Shown: positions 34,950 through 46,100 of the stretch, one piece after another
How the letters are laid out: each line of letters starts with the position of its first letter
Numbering within the stretch: the stretch's first letter is position 1
From: Magnetococcales bacterium
Lineage (GTDB): Bacteria; Pseudomonadota; Magnetococcia; Magnetococcales; JADFYX01
Assembly: GCA_015232365.1 (NCBI GenBank)
Contig: JADFZU010000017.1
Span: 1-49,833, forward strand
DNA length: 49,833 nucleotides
Direction: 5' to 3'
Made by a program: the position numbers and the translations under genes
The notes under the pieces: generated by a model
Databases searched by the model: none
What the model was told of the DNA's origin: nothing
The model's input: the letters and a program-made list of their open reading frames with translations, nothing else

Positions 34950-35596
34950 TATCTAGCAGGACTCCACGAAATAAAGTTTTTTAACAAGGTCAGACCGTTT
35001 TTCTGGCTTTTCTCCGGGTGGAACTGGGTGGCAAAGATATTATCTTGAGCAATAGCAGCACAAAACTCTATACCATAACTGCTGCTACCAGCAATAAGCT
35101 GGCTCTCTTTAGGTTGGGCATGAAACGAGTGAACAAAGTAGAAGTGGGAGTTGTCCGGTATACCGGCCCAGAGCGGATGCTCTTGCTTCTGCGCTACCCG
35201 GTTCCAACCCATATGGGGAACCTTTAAATTCATCCCCGGCTGCTCAGGATCAGCCATATCGGTTTTAAACCCACCAACATGTCCAGAGATAAGATCCAGC
35301 CCTTTATGGACTCCAAACTCATGGCCCTCTGAGAATAGCAACTGCATACCAACGCAGATACCAAGAAATGGCTTTCCTGCTCTGATATGTTCTAGGGTCG
35401 GCTCCAGAAGGCCGGACTCTTGCAGATTCCGGTAGCAGTCAGCAAAAGCACCAACCCCAGGCAAGACCACCCGGTCGGCATCAATTATTGCTGCCGGACT
35501 CTGGCTTACAGTCACCTGGCCACCAACCGATTCCAAAGCTTTAGCTACAGAGCGTAAATTCCCAGAGCCATAGTCGATAACAGTTATTTTCGACAT
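34949..35596 (-). CDS. hisH: imidazole glycerol phosphate synthase glutaminase subunit
   Basis: 215 residues of the class I glutamine amidotransferase fold. The triad is visible: nucleophile Cys in '[13 protein letters not shown]', and His/Glu in '[10 protein letters not shown]'. It feeds ammonia to HisF. The ribosome site GAGG lies seven bases before the ATG. It overlaps hisA by one base and follows hisB after 48 bases. Confidence 0.96.
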   Translation of the reverse strand: MSKITVIDYGSGNLRSVAKALESVGGQVTVSQSPAAIIDADRVVLPGVGAFADCYRNLQESGLLEPTLEHIRAGKPFLGICVGMQLLFSEGHEFGVHKGLDLISGHVGGFKTDMADPEQPGMNLKVPHMGWNRVAQKQEHPLWAGIPDNSHFYFVHSFHAQPKESQLIAGSSSYGIEFCAAIAQDNIFATQFHPEKSQKNGLTLLKNFISWSPAR

Positions 35597-35644
35597 GAAC
35601 AGACCTCAGTTAAGAATTAGTTGGGGCAAAGCCCTCATGGTTTT

Positions 35645-36256
35645 CTACTTAGACAACGTTCCCTTGGTACTTGGAACAGAGCCAGCCCGACGAGAATCAA
35701 CAGAGCAAGCTGTACGCAGAGCCAGAGCCAAAGCTTTATAACAGGACTCAATAACGTGATGACCATTACCACCGTAGAGATTCTCCACATGCAAGGTCAT
35801 CGCACCATTACCGGAAAAAGCCTCAAACCACTCTTTAAAAAGCTCAGTATCAAATGTGCCGAGTTTTTGTGCTGTAAAATCGACACGCCACACCAATGAA
35901 GGGCGGTTGGATAGATCAACGACCACTCTGGATAGAGACTCATCCAACGGAACCATAGCCATACCAAACCGGGTAATTCCACTACGGTCACCAAGAGCAT
36001 CTTTAAAAGCTGCACCCATGGTAATACCCACATCCTCTACTGTGTGATGGCCATCAATATGGGTATCACCTTTAGCTTTGACAGTAAGATCAAACAGACC
36101 GTGCCGGGCAATCTGCTCTAACATATGGTCTAAAAAACCGATTCCAGTATCTATTGTACACTGCCCTGAGCCGTCCAGGTTAAGAGCCACTTCTACCTTG
36201 GTCTCTTTAGTCTCTCTGCGCACCTTGGCGGTTCTTACATTAGCTTTCTTGGTCAC
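35645..36256 (-). CDS. hisB: imidazoleglycerol-phosphate dehydratase
   Basis: 203 residues, the single-function IGPD form without the histidinol-phosphatase half. Metal-binding motifs: '[14 protein letters not shown]', '[15 protein letters not shown]' and, near the end, '[15 protein letters not shown]'. The start is a GTG overlapping the hisD stop (GTGA), so it is coupled to hisD. The phosphatase (hisN-like) must be elsewhere. Confidence 0.96.
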   Translation of the reverse strand: MTKKANVRTAKVRRETKETKVEVALNLDGSGQCTIDTGIGFLDHMLEQIARHGLFDLTVKAKGDTHIDGHHTVEDVGITMGAAFKDALGDRSGITRFGMAMVPLDESLSRVVVDLSNRPSLVWRVDFTAQKLGTFDTELFKEWFEAFSGNGAMTLHVENLYGGNGHHVIESCYKALALALRTACSVDSRRAGSVPSTKGTLSK

Positions 36257-37569
36257 GATTTAGCCTCCAAACGCAAATCAACACTTAGTTTATGGGCCGT
36301 CAGCCCCTCAGACTCTGCCAATATTGATGCCGCTGGAGCTATTTTGGCAAAAGAGCTGGAAGTGCAATTAATAAGACTGGTTCGTTTAATAAAATCAAAC
36401 ACCCCAAGAGGGCTGGAAAAGCGGGCTGTTCCTTCGGTTGGCAGAACATGGTTGGGGCCAGCGACATAATCACCAATAGGCTCTGGGGTGTAGTGTCCCA
36501 TAAATATAGCACCGGCATTTCTAATTTTTGCTAGTAGAGCATCAGGATCAGCAACAGCCAACTCCAGATGCTCAGGTGCTGCCTGGGAAGCCAGATCACA
36601 AGCCTCATCTATATTTCTACAAACAATTATCGCCCCACGTGCAGCCAAGGATTTTTTACAGATATCTTTTTTTGAAAGTGTCTCTATAATCTCGGCCAGA
36701 GCTACCTCAACTCTATCAGCTAACAACTGGGAGTCGGTAATTAAAATCGACTGGGCAATCTCATCATGTTCAGCCTGAGAGAGAAGATCTGCTGCCAGCC
36801 AACGAGGATCATTATCGCTGTCTGCAACAATAAGAATCTCCGAAGGTCCGGCAATCATATCGATGCCAACCCGGCCAAAGACCTGTCTTTTAGCTGTTGC
36901 TACATAGATATTACCCGGTCCGACAATTTTATCAACCGCTGGGATGGTATCAGTACCAAAGGCCAAAGCTCCGATAGCTTGTGCACCGCCAACCTTATAA
37001 ACTTCATCCACCCCAACCCGGTCAGCCGCGGCGAGAATAAGTGGGTTGACCTCACCGTTTGGGGTTGGAACCACCATTATCAACTTTTCAACCCCGGCAA
37101 CCTTGGCTGGTATAGCGTTCATCAATACCGAAGATGGATAACTAGCCAACCCGCCAGGCACATACAGCCCGGCGCTCTGAATTGGGCTTATCCGCTGCCC
37201 AAGAACTGTTCCGGTACTATCTTGATAACTATCCACCCCCATTTTTGGCATCTGCCACTCATGGTAGGAGCGAATACGCTCAACCGCCAAATCCAGGGCT
37301 GCCAGCTCGTCTTTGCTACACTTGCCGATTGCAGAGGCTATCTCATCCGCAGTAAACGCAAGACTATCTGCGGTCAAGTCAACCTTATCAAAACGTGCTG
37401 TATAGTCTATAACCGCCCCATCACCCCGATTTTTAACATCGGCAATAATTTCGGCAACAACCGCCTCAATTTGTGCTTGATCACCTGCATCCCACTGGAG
37501 AAGGTCGGCGTAAATTTTAATAAAATCTTCCTGGTCGGTTGAGAGGCGGTTGATTATAGGTACAGTCAT
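36253..37569 (-). CDS. hisD: histidinol dehydrogenase
   Basis: 438 residues from the ATG at 37569; a GTG at 37578 is also in frame. It makes the last two oxidations to histidine using NAD and zinc. Marks: '[19 protein letters not shown]' (in the NAD region), '[15 protein letters not shown]', '[14 protein letters not shown]', 'PEHLELAV', 'GPNHVLPT' and '[12 protein letters not shown]'. It is the first his gene in transcription order here, 79 bases after murA on the same strand. hisG, which often lies between murA and hisD in proteobacteria, is absent. Confidence 0.96.
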   Translation of the reverse strand: MTVPIINRLSTDQEDFIKIYADLLQWDAGDQAQIEAVVAEIIADVKNRGDGAVIDYTARFDKVDLTADSLAFTADEIASAIGKCSKDELAALDLAVERIRSYHEWQMPKMGVDSYQDSTGTVLGQRISPIQSAGLYVPGGLASYPSSVLMNAIPAKVAGVEKLIMVVPTPNGEVNPLILAAADRVGVDEVYKVGGAQAIGALAFGTDTIPAVDKIVGPGNIYVATAKRQVFGRVGIDMIAGPSEILIVADSDNDPRWLAADLLSQAEHDEIAQSILITDSQLLADRVEVALAEIIETLSKKDICKKSLAARGAIIVCRNIDEACDLASQAAPEHLELAVADPDALLAKIRNAGAIFMGHYTPEPIGDYVAGPNHVLPTEGTARFSSPLGVFDFIKRTSLINCTSSSFAKIAPAASILAESEGLTAHKLSVDLRLEAKS

Positions 37570-37648
37570 GGCACTCACATAAATTTAAAATTGATATATG
37601 GAATTTACGAGGGTTTTGCTTGATTCCGGTTAAATAACAGGGAAAAAA

Positions 37649-38908
37649 CTATTCGCTAAGCCGTTGAATATCAGCACCAAGTGCCAGTAACTTCTCTTCG
37701 ATTCGCTCATAACCACGGTCTAGATGGTAGACACGGGAGATTAAAGTATCACCATTTGCCGCCAGCCCTGCCAGAACTAGAGAGGCAGAGGCTCGAAGAT
37801 CAGTAGCCATAACCGGTGCGCCGATTAAATTTTTCACCCCTCGGACCCGGACGGTGTTACCCTGAATTGTAATATCTGCCCCCATACGCTGCAACTCAGA
37901 AACATGCATAAAACGGTTTTCAAAGATAGTCTCAGTTACAGTACTGATACCCTTTGAGACACTGTTTAAAACCAGCATTTGCGCTTGGATATCGGTAGGA
38001 AACCCAGGATAAGGGCTGGTCTGGATATCCAAGGCTTTAAGCTTGCTGCCTTTGCGAATCCGCATGGTACCGTCATCTTTAAGGTCAATATCTATACCAG
38101 CCTGACGAAATGCCTCAATAGGAACCGTCAGATACTCGCTCTGGGTATTGGTCAGGGTAATATCACCATCGGTAATAGCAGCGGCAATTATAAAAGTCGC
38201 TGTCTCGATACGGTCAGGGATGATGTTGTGCTTGGTTCCGTGTAGCTCGTCCACACCTTCAATGGTTATGGTGCTGCTGCCTGCCCCTTGGATTTTTGCC
38301 CCCATGCTGGTTAGCATGTTTGCAAGGTCAACAACCTCAGGTTCACGGGCGGCATTTTCGAGAATGGTCACCCCATCAGCTAAAGTAGCCGCCATTAGGA
38401 GGTTTTCCGTACCAGTAACTGTCACCGGCTCCAAAAAAATCTTTGCTCCACGAAGCCGTTTGGCTTTGGCACGAATATATCCATCACCAAGCGATACTTC
38501 CGCCCCCATCGCCCGCAATCCTTGAATATGCAAATTAACCGGTCTGGAGCCAATAGCACAACCTCCAGGCATGGAGATCTCTGCCTGCCCGTAACGGGCC
38601 AACATCGGCCCCATAACCAGGATGGAGGCCCGCATGGTACTTACCAGATCATAAGGAGCACAGAAATTATTTATTCCACGGTTGTCTATCTCGACACCGA
38701 GCTTCTCATCTATGGTGAGGTCCGACCCTTGCTGCCCCAACAACTCCAGCATGGTGGTAACATCAGCTAGATGGGGAATGTTGGTAAGATAGACCTTTTC
38801 ACTAGTCAACAGAGTAGCTGCCAACTCTGGTAGAGTAGCATTTTTTGCCCCACTTATGGGGATAGTACCTTTGAGTGCAGCCCCGCCGCGAATTAATATT
38901 TTATCCAT
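37649..38908 (-). CDS. murA: UDP-N-acetylglucosamine 1-carboxyvinyltransferase
   Basis: 419 residues from the ATG at 38908 ('[14 protein letters not shown]'), the family length; the frame runs on to 38947. MurA catalyses the first committed step of peptidoglycan synthesis with PEP. Marks: '[14 protein letters not shown]', 'RASILVMGP' and the PEP-loop catalytic Cys117 in '[14 protein letters not shown]', so it should be of the fosfomycin-sensitive type. It ends with '[14 protein letters not shown]'. It is likely at the head of the minus-strand his group. Confidence 0.96.
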   Translation of the reverse strand: MDKILIRGGAALKGTIPISGAKNATLPELAATLLTSEKVYLTNIPHLADVTTMLELLGQQGSDLTIDEKLGVEIDNRGINNFCAPYDLVSTMRASILVMGPMLARYGQAEISMPGGCAIGSRPVNLHIQGLRAMGAEVSLGDGYIRAKAKRLRGAKIFLEPVTVTGTENLLMAATLADGVTILENAAREPEVVDLANMLTSMGAKIQGAGSSTITIEGVDELHGTKHNIIPDRIETATFIIAAAITDGDITLTNTQSEYLTVPIEAFRQAGIDIDLKDDGTMRIRKGSKLKALDIQTSPYPGFPTDIQAQMLVLNSVSKGISTVTETIFENRFMHVSELQRMGADITIQGNTVRVRGVKNLIGAPVMATDLRASASLVLAGLAANGDTLISRVYHLDRGYERIEEKLLALGADIQRLSE

Positions 38909-39045
38909 GATATCAAACTTACTACCTGATTTTGCTCTGCGGGGCAAGTTCTTATGGTAATTACATTTTGTGCGATGAGCTGATTTAGCCCTAATATTTT
39001 ATGAATTATAGACACTCTTTCTTAATAAAGAAGTTTTAACTTGCG

Positions 39046-39074
39046 TTAACTTATTAGCAGTGCTAATCTATCAT
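39046..39074 (+). promoter_or_regulatory. promoter with a 15-bp palindromic operator in its spacer
   Basis: TTAACT at 39046-39051 and TATCAT at 39069-39074, 17 bases apart, look like sigma-70 -35 and -10 boxes. The spacer contains the perfect palindrome ATTAGCAGTGCTAAT (39053-39067). A further ATTAGC half-site starts at 39073. The promoter points to the repressor gene starting at 39112, so the palindrome is the expected site for self-repression. Confidence 0.6.
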
Positions 39075-39111
39075 TAGCGTAAACTATTACAAAAAAATAG
39101 AGGACAAGATA

Positions 39112-39795
39112 ATGGATAAGGATTTATCACAACTGCGGCGGCAGAAGCTGGCGCAACTGATACGTCAGGAGGGTAGCCAGTCTGGTGTTGCTCGTAAAAT
39201 TGACACCGACCCATCATATTTAAGCCAGATCATGAGCAGCAAAGGTCGGCGCAATGTTGGCGAGGCATTAGCAAGGCGAATTGAGGAGCGTTTCAACAAA
39301 AAACCGGGCTGGATGGACTCCGACCCCGACTCCCACCCCTACCTTGAGGTGGTTGAAAATATCGGCGACACCCTAACCGATTTTGTCATGATTCCCCACT
39401 ACAACGCTGCTGCCAGCATGGGGCCGGGAGAGGCACAGCCTGACGAAGACCAGATCAACGGTCATCTGGCTTTTAAGAGTGTATGGTTGAAAAAACGCCG
39501 GCTGAACCCACGATACCTTACTGTAATTGATGCTGTCGGCGACTCTATGCACCCAACCATATCCAACGGTGATGTACTACTGGTTGATCTTAGACAAAAA
39601 GAGCCTATTGATAACCGTATCTTTGTTCTACGCATGGAAGATCAACTCTTTGCCAAACGGCTACAGACACGCCCCAACCATATTATAAACATCCACTCCG
39701 ACAACCCCCTCTCACCTCCATTTGAGGTAAATTTGGACAGTAGCGAAGGGGTTACAATTATCGGCAGGGTAATATGGGCAGGTAAAGACCTGTAA
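39112..39795 (+). CDS. CI/LexA-like repressor: HTH plus S24 peptidase domain
   Basis: 227 residues. An N-terminal helix-turn-helix ('GSQSGVARKIDTDPSYLSQIMS', in part; about residues 20-45) is followed by a LexA/CI-type S24 domain (about 105-220). The catalytic dyad is S145 in 'VGDSMHPTI' and K182 in 'DQLFAKRLQ'. A typical Ala-Gly cleavage site is not evident; 'NAAASMGPGEA' (about 98-108) is the likely linker. It may respond to DNA damage through RecA, or be a non-cleaving relative. No phage genes surround it, so it looks like a domesticated or house-keeping regulator. GAGGA precedes the ATG. Confidence 0.85.
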   Translation: MDKDLSQLRRQKLAQLIRQEGSQSGVARKIDTDPSYLSQIMSSKGRRNVGEALARRIEERFNKKPGWMDSDPDSHPYLEVVENIGDTLTDFVMIPHYNAAASMGPGEAQPDEDQINGHLAFKSVWLKKRRLNPRYLTVIDAVGDSMHPTISNGDVLLVDLRQKEPIDNRIFVLRMEDQLFAKRLQTRPNHIINIHSDNPLSPPFEVNLDSSEGVTIIGRVIWAGKDL

Positions 39796-39817
39796 CACTA
39801 GCCATCCCAACCAAATG

Positions 39818-40001
39818 GCAGTTGCAAGCACCAACTATTCATAACCTATGATTAATCAAGCGTATAACGGAACATCAAAATGGTTGTATCTGGTACGTGC
39901 TTGCAACTGCTGTCTCCATATCCAACCAAAAACTTTGATAGTGGTAAAAAAAAGAATCTGGATAATTATCACCAAATAATAGGTTTATTGGTGCTTGCAG
40001 C
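39818..40001. repeat. three copies of a TTGGTGCTTGCA-type motif upstream of trpE
   Basis: GCAGTTGCAAGCAC at 39818-39831 is an exact 14-base inverted partner of GTGCTTGCAACTGC at 39897-39910, with 65 bases between. A third, shorter copy TTGGTGCTTGCAGC occurs at 39988-40001 and matches the reverse complement of the first over TTGGTGCTTGCA. The first copy overlaps TTGCAA (39822-39827), which with TATGAT at 39847-39852 could be a weak promoter (19-base spacer). The set may be operators for trp control or arms of an RNA structure. Confidence 0.6.
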
Positions 40002-40028
40002 GGAAAAAAATGCTATACGTTTGCTGTT

Positions 40029-41522
40029 ATGAAAGTTCCGTCACTCAACGAATTTAAAACCCTTGCCCGGAAAGGAAACCTGGTCCCCGTCTACCGGGAG
40101 ATCATGGCCGATCTTGACACACCGGTTTCTGCCTATCTCAAGGTGGCGGCAGAGAGCCAATACGCCTTTTTACTGGAGTCGGTTCAGGGTGGAGAAAAAT
40201 GGGGCAGATATAGCTTTCTCGGCCTGGACCCGGCAGCTATTTTTACCGTCTATGAACAGAGAGTTGAGATTAAACAGATAGACAAACCCCTTGAGGTAAT
40301 AACCGGACGAAATCCCATGGCCGTACTTGAGGAGTACATGAACCGCTTTGTGCCGGTTGCAATCCCAGGGCTACCACGCTTTCATGGAGGGGCAGTGGGC
40401 TATTTTGGTTATGACATCGTTCGCTGCTTTGAAAATATCCCAGACAACAACCCTGACAAACTCGGAACCCCTGACGCAATTTTCATGCTCTCGGATCTGA
40501 TTCTTATTTTTGACAACCTTTTAGGGCGGCTAAAGGTGGTTGCCAACCTTTTTATAGAAGATGGAGACGACTTAGAAAAACTCTATCAAGATGGAATTAA
40601 CCGAATCGACAGCATTGTCGCAACTCTGCAACAGACCCTGCCAAAAGCAGAAGACGTTAACGCAAACAGCTCAGAGATCAGTGAAAATGATTTTGCCCAT
40701 GAGATGCAAAAAGAGGTGTATGAGCAAGCGGTAGAAAAGGCCAAAGAGTATATTCTTGCAGGAGATATATTTCAGGTAGTGCTCTCCCAACGACTATCAA
40801 TACCATTTCCACACCAACCCATCTCACTCTACCGGGCTTTGCGTAGCACCAACCCATCCCCATACATGTATATGCTCCGTTTGGGAGACTTTTCCCTGGT
40901 GGGGTCAAGCCCGGAGATTCTGGTCCATCAAGAGTCCGACGTGGTAACAGTCAGACCCATAGCCGGAACTAGACGGCGAGGCAAGACCGAAAGAGAAGAC
41001 CAAGCCCTGGAGAGAGAGCTTCTTGCCGACCCGAAAGAGCTTTCGGAACATATAATGCTAGTGGATTTAGGCCGAAACGATCTAGGCCGGGTTGCCAAGA
41101 CCGGCAGTGTTGAAGTAACTGATCAATTCACCATTGAGCGTTACTCTCATGTTATGCACATTGTCTCCAATGTTGAGGCCCGGCTTCGTAAAGATTTGAG
41201 CCTTTTTGATGTTGTAGCTGCAACCTTTCCGGCTGGAACAGTCAGCGGTGCACCAAAAATCCGGGCTATGGAGATTATTGACGAGCTAGAGGTATCCCGC
41301 CGTGGTCCGTATGCAGGAACTGTTGGTTACATCTCTTTTTCAAAAAATATGGATTTAGCTATCACAATTCGGACAGCAGTTATTAAAGATGGCACACTTT
41401 ACGTTCAGGCTGGTGCAGGAATTGTTGCCGATTCACAGCCAGAACGGGAGTATGAAGAGACCAGGGAAAAAGCTCGGGCCATATTCCGTGCTGTGGATAT
41501 GGTTCAACGAGGATTGGAGTGA
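40029..41522 (+). CDS. trpE: anthranilate synthase component I
   Basis: 497 residues. It makes anthranilate from chorismate with ammonia supplied by TrpG. The N-terminal tryptophan-feedback site is intact ('[21 protein letters not shown]', in part). Catalytic motifs: '[16 protein letters not shown]', 'SSPEILVH', '[13 protein letters not shown]', '[16 protein letters not shown]', '[18 protein letters not shown]' and '[17 protein letters not shown]'. No ribosome site is evident before the ATG. A 50-codon open frame (ATG at 39880) ends in ATGA overlap with it. trpG follows after ten bases. Confidence 0.96.
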   Translation: MKVPSLNEFKTLARKGNLVPVYREIMADLDTPVSAYLKVAAESQYAFLLESVQGGEKWGRYSFLGLDPAAIFTVYEQRVEIKQIDKPLEVITGRNPMAVLEEYMNRFVPVAIPGLPRFHGGAVGYFGYDIVRCFENIPDNNPDKLGTPDAIFMLSDLILIFDNLLGRLKVVANLFIEDGDDLEKLYQDGINRIDSIVATLQQTLPKAEDVNANSSEISENDFAHEMQKEVYEQAVEKAKEYILAGDIFQVVLSQRLSIPFPHQPISLYRALRSTNPSPYMYMLRLGDFSLVGSSPEILVHQESDVVTVRPIAGTRRRGKTEREDQALERELLADPKELSEHIMLVDLGRNDLGRVAKTGSVEVTDQFTIERYSHVMHIVSNVEARLRKDLSLFDVVAATFPAGTVSGAPKIRAMEIIDELEVSRRGPYAGTVGYISFSKNMDLAITIRTAVIKDGTLYVQAGAGIVADSQPEREYEETREKARAIFRAVDMVQRGLE

Positions 41523-41532
41523 TAAAAACCCC

Positions 41533-42126
41533 ATGCTCTTGATGATCGACAACTATGACTCATTTACCTATAATCTGGTCCAATATTTCGGCCAGCTTGG
41601 GGTTACTGTTGAGGTTTTTCGCAATGATGCCATCACTATTGATGAGGTGCATAAGCTAAAACCCCAACATATAGTCCTCTCTCCTGGCCCCTGCACTCCA
41701 GATCAGGCCGGAATAACCCTGGAAATTATCAAAACATTTGCTGGTAAAATCCCAATATTTGGAGTTTGCCTTGGCCATCAGGCGATTGGCCAGGCTTTTG
41801 GCGGCGAAGTTATTCGTGCCCCTGCTGTTATGCACGGCAAGGTCTCGGAGGTTCACCACCAAGGCAGAGGAGTATTTGAAAATTTACCAAACCCACTGAC
41901 CGCCACCCGTTACCACTCTCTGGTGGTAAAAAAAGAGTCACTTCCTGACTGCTTGATGGTTACTGGCTGGACTGCAGATGGGCTGATTATGGGTCTTAAA
42001 CATAAAACCCTGCCGGTGGAGGGGGTTCAGTTTCACCCGGAATCCATTCTTACCGAACAAGGTCATGATCTTTTAGCTAATTTTATTCGTCAACCAAGAT
42101 TTAGCCACACAACGAGGTTACCATGA
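41533..42126 (+). CDS. trpG: anthranilate synthase component II (glutamine amidotransferase)
   Basis: 197 residues from the ATG at 41533 ('[19 protein letters not shown]'); the frame is open much further upstream, but only inside trpE. Triad: Cys in '[15 protein letters not shown]', His and Glu in '[11 protein letters not shown]'. Other marks are '[13 protein letters not shown]' and 'RYHSLVV'. It may also serve PabB (p-aminobenzoate) as in many bacteria. It overlaps trpD by four bases (ATGA). Confidence 0.96.
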   Translation: MLLMIDNYDSFTYNLVQYFGQLGVTVEVFRNDAITIDEVHKLKPQHIVLSPGPCTPDQAGITLEIIKTFAGKIPIFGVCLGHQAIGQAFGGEVIRAPAVMHGKVSEVHHQGRGVFENLPNPLTATRYHSLVVKKESLPDCLMVTGWTADGLIMGLKHKTLPVEGVQFHPESILTEQGHDLLANFIRQPRFSHTTRLP

Positions 42127-43142
42127 ATATTCAAACCGCCATCGCCCTCCTTGTCGACGGTAGAGACCTGGCCCAAGAAGAGGCCCACAGGATAATGGAC
42201 CGGATAATGTCTGGAAATGCCACTGATGCACAAATTGGCGCCTACCTGACTGCTCTACGCATGAAAGGTGAGACCGTAGACGAAATTGCCGGTTCGGCAA
42301 TTGCTATGCGAGAGAAAGCTCTACATGTCAAGGCTGATGGTATTGTTGTTGATACCTGCGGTACAGGTGGTGATAGCTCGGGAACATTCAACATTTCTAC
42401 AACAGCTGCTTTTGTGGTAGCTGCAGGAAATGTAAATGTGGCAAAACACGGCAACCGCTCTATCTCCTCAAAAAGTGGTTCGGCGGATCTTTTAGCTGCT
42501 TTGGGAATCAATATCAATGCCGAATTAGCAGTAGTTGAGAGGTGTATAGCCCAGGCAAATATCGGCTTTATCTTCGCACCAAAACACCATTCAGCAATGC
42601 GCCATGTCATGAAACCAAGAACCGACATTGCCATGCGCACAATTTTCAATCTGTTGGGCCCACTTACCAACCCTGCTGGAGCACTAAATCAACTTATAGG
42701 TGTTTATGACGGCAACCTTACAGCAACATTAGCTAATGTATTAGCCCGTTTAGGTTCCAAACATGCTTTGGTTGTCCACGGCAGTGATGGACTGGATGAG
42801 ATAACCACAACCGGCCCCACCAGGGTAGCTGAGCTAAACACAAATGGCCATGTTATCTCCTACGTTATCGAACCAGAACAGTTTGGCCTGCCAAGAGCTA
42901 CAGCAGAATCTTTAAAAGGCGGAGATGCTGGTTTTAACGCAGAGATCACCAGAGCCATACTTGCAGGGGAAAAAGGGCCTCGCCGGGATATAGTCACACT
43001 AAATGCTGGAGCGGCACTTTTTGTTGCTGGCATTACACCAGATATTGGGTCCGGGCAACAGTTGGCTTGCGAGCTAATCGATACTGGAAAAGCTCAAGAC
43101 CGCTTAGCAACATTGGTACGGATGTCCAACCAACCAGTTTAA
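42123..43142 (+). CDS. trpD: anthranilate phosphoribosyltransferase
   Basis: 339 residues. It joins anthranilate and PRPP in the second step of the tryptophan branch. Marks: '[20 protein letters not shown]' (PRPP/phosphate loop), '[18 protein letters not shown]', '[12 protein letters not shown]', '[14 protein letters not shown]' and '[15 protein letters not shown]'. trpC, which commonly follows trpD, is absent: 43 bases later a large gene ends on the other strand. The trpEGD group is probably one transcript. Confidence 0.96.
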   Translation: MNIQTAIALLVDGRDLAQEEAHRIMDRIMSGNATDAQIGAYLTALRMKGETVDEIAGSAIAMREKALHVKADGIVVDTCGTGGDSSGTFNISTTAAFVVAAGNVNVAKHGNRSISSKSGSADLLAALGININAELAVVERCIAQANIGFIFAPKHHSAMRHVMKPRTDIAMRTIFNLLGPLTNPAGALNQLIGVYDGNLTATLANVLARLGSKHALVVHGSDGLDEITTTGPTRVAELNTNGHVISYVIEPEQFGLPRATAESLKGGDAGFNAEITRAILAGEKGPRRDIVTLNAGAALFVAGITPDIGSGQQLACELIDTGKAQDRLATLVRMSNQPV

Positions 43143-43185
43143 GGTAGAGCATAGTTATTAACAATTGGAGAACCGTACAGAAATT

Positions 43186-46100
43186 TCACCTCTCCCACGG
43201 ATAGGCCAGACCTACAAGGCGAAAGCCTATCTCTGCATCCCGGTTGCCTGGGTCAAACCTATCCCGGTAGGCAGATCTAATTCGTAGAGCAGGTGATAAC
43301 CAGGAGCCTCCTCTGATAACCCGTTGTGCCGTGGTTGACCAACTACTTCTAGGATTGATTAGAGGTGAGTTTTGATAAAAATTTTCTTCATACCAGTCTC
43401 TGGTCCACTCAAAAACATTGCCATGCATATCCAGCAGACCATAACCGTTAGCAAATCCTGAAAACTGCTCTACCGGTGTTGTTCCGCCATGAAACTCACC
43501 TGCAGGGTTAAACTGACCCTCTTTGCGTCCATTAAAATTGGCCTGCCCGGTATGAATTTTATTGCCAAAATTAAATGGAGCCGCAACTCCTCCTCGACAT
43601 GCATACTCCCACTGAGCCTCCGTGGGCAGGGTTATCAAACGGTGGCACTGCTTGGAGAGCCACTCCGCCATAGCCATAGCATCTTCATAGGCAACATTTA
43701 CAACTGGGTGGGACTCATCATAAGTAAAACCGCTATCGCTCCAATCTCCACCCTCGCTTTTTTCTAACTGACCACTAACTGGATTCCATACATTACACCA
43801 TCCCTCTCGCTCAGAGATGGTTTTATAGCCACTAGCTTTTTGAAAACTGGCAAAATCGCCTCTAGTTACCGGGGTACGGCAGATCCAGAAACCATCAAGC
43901 TGTACTACATGGGCCGGCCTCTCTCGCCCAAACCCAGGGGAGGACCTATTATCGGCAGACCTATTAAAAAGCTGCTCCTCATAACTGCTCTGTCCCATGG
44001 TAAATTTACCAGGGGGAATCCAGTGAAAAGCTAGAGTAGCTCCAAAAGCACTGACCTGCCACTTTTTAGCTGCCGGTATCCGGGTCCGCAAGACAAGAGC
44101 CGGTTTTTTTCTGCTTTTATCAGGCAGAACTTCGGCAATAACTTTATCTAGTGACCATCTTTTTTTTGGATTTTTTTCCAACATTCCTTCTAAAATCTTT
44201 TTAAGATTATCCGGGCAACCAGGAGGAATTACAACCGGTTCTGGAGATTTTTGAGCAGAGGTAATTGAGGCAGACACCCCCTCATAAGCTGGCCTGCCAA
44301 ACAACATGAAATATAGAGTCATGCCAAGGGAGTAAACCTCTGAGACCAGATAACGTTTTTTACGCCACACCTCTGGAGCGGTATAGCTATGAGTACCAGA
44401 TACTGCTGGCTCTCGGGCATTTCTCCAGCTAGCTGCCAACCCCCAGTCGGCGAGATACCATTTTATGCGATTTTTGCCAACTATTTTGCCAAGTATATTA
44501 GATGGCTTGATATCCCTGTGCAAAATTGGTGGAGTACGGGAGTGGGCATAGGCAACAGCTTTAGCAATCTGGCCTAGAACCCCTAGCGCCTCCACTTCTG
44601 ATAGGTGACCGCGAGATAAAATAGCCTCTTTTAAGGTACCGCCATCCAGATATTCGGTCACCATGATCATCGCCCCATTCTCATCAACCATAGACTCATG
44701 GAGTTGAAGAATGTGTGGCCCGCCACGGAGAATGGCAAGTTTTTCTACCTCTGATTCATACACATGGGCTTTCCTGGCAACGGTGGCCTGTTTTGCAGCA
44801 AATAGATTACCGGTACTAAGCTCACGAACCTTAAAAACCAAAGCAAAGTTACCAGCCCCAACCCGCTCTAATATCTCATAACGTTCATCGATAATATTAT
44901 CGCCAACCTCAAGGTTTTTAATCTCTGCCTTCTGTTTTGTCTTGGGGTAGGTGGTCCCCAACTCCTCACAACTTGACATTCCTGCCACCTCCGCCAAAAG
45001 CTCGATTATTCCATCAACAGCTACGCCGTTGCGACTACCCATAGCCACCTTTAACAGACCTTTCTGTTTACCGTTTGGATGGAGAATGGCATTAGGTTTG
45101 ATTATCTCAAAACGGGAGCCGCGAAAACCAAAGCTCATTCCGTTAACCAGACCAAGGCTGCGCTCAGCAGATAGTTGTAAAATTGCTGCAACCAGAAATT
45201 TATGGTTCTCTTCACTATCCTGCTCAGGATTAAAATGAAAGACAACAAATGGTGCTTTTGCCCAAGGCCACTGAGCAGTGCTAGAGATAGACGGGTGGGA
45301 GATACGTGAAAAAATTCCCCGCCTTTGTTTGATAATAGGTGAAATGGTTTTAGCTAAACGACTGTTATTGGCGAAAACCCTACTACAGTGCGTCTCAAAA
45401 CGTTTACCATCCAAAAACCAGGGAACATCCAGAACCGACATCTCATCCATCAACAGACCGTTGCCAAATAGATTGCGATTTTTACGCATTTTTGCAGCAA
45501 GGCTCATCGCAATTTTTTCAACCTTTTTGTGCTCTTGCCGGTAGAAAAGGCTCAATATGCCCACATTAGCCAACTCCAACCCTTCTTGATCAAGCTTTAA
45601 ACCAGAACTTAGTACCACAACCAGAGGCGGTGGTGATCCAGGCAGCATAGATATGAACTGCTGCAGGGGAAAGCTATTGCCAACTATTGTACTATCAACA
45701 ACAACAACCTTAGGCGGTGTAGCCCGCAGGGAGAGAGAGTTTAAAAGCTGCTCAAAATCCAAAGCCTCCAGATCCCAATCGTAAGATACCGGCTCTAAAA
45801 AAAGCACGTCTGCCTTTTCTCTTTCAACTCGTAAAAAAAGCTCCGCCTGTTTTACAATTCGTTGATAATGAAATAGTGGTGAAGCAAATGCCTGCAAAAT
45901 CTGCTCTGTCTCAAAATAACCACCAAACATATCGATGTTTACTATGCTCTTGTTATCTTTGCTCAATACCTGACCAAAAACCTGAAACAGTGCTGCAATG
46001 GCAGACAAACCGCTTCTGAATAGAATATGCTCACAGTCCCACCCTTCTGGTGAAGGACGATAGTCCGGGCAACGTTTTTCAAGATTACGGGGATAGACCA

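Noticed and set aside
36766-37542. 258-aa plus-strand open frame inside hisD
   Set aside because: Antisense shadow of hisD, whose motifs cover the whole region; the translation resembles nothing.
39880-40032. 50-codon open frame ending in ATGA overlap with trpE, considered as a trp leader peptide
   Set aside because: It has no Trp codon and no ribosome site, so not listed as a gene; kept as part of a finding on the trpE leader.
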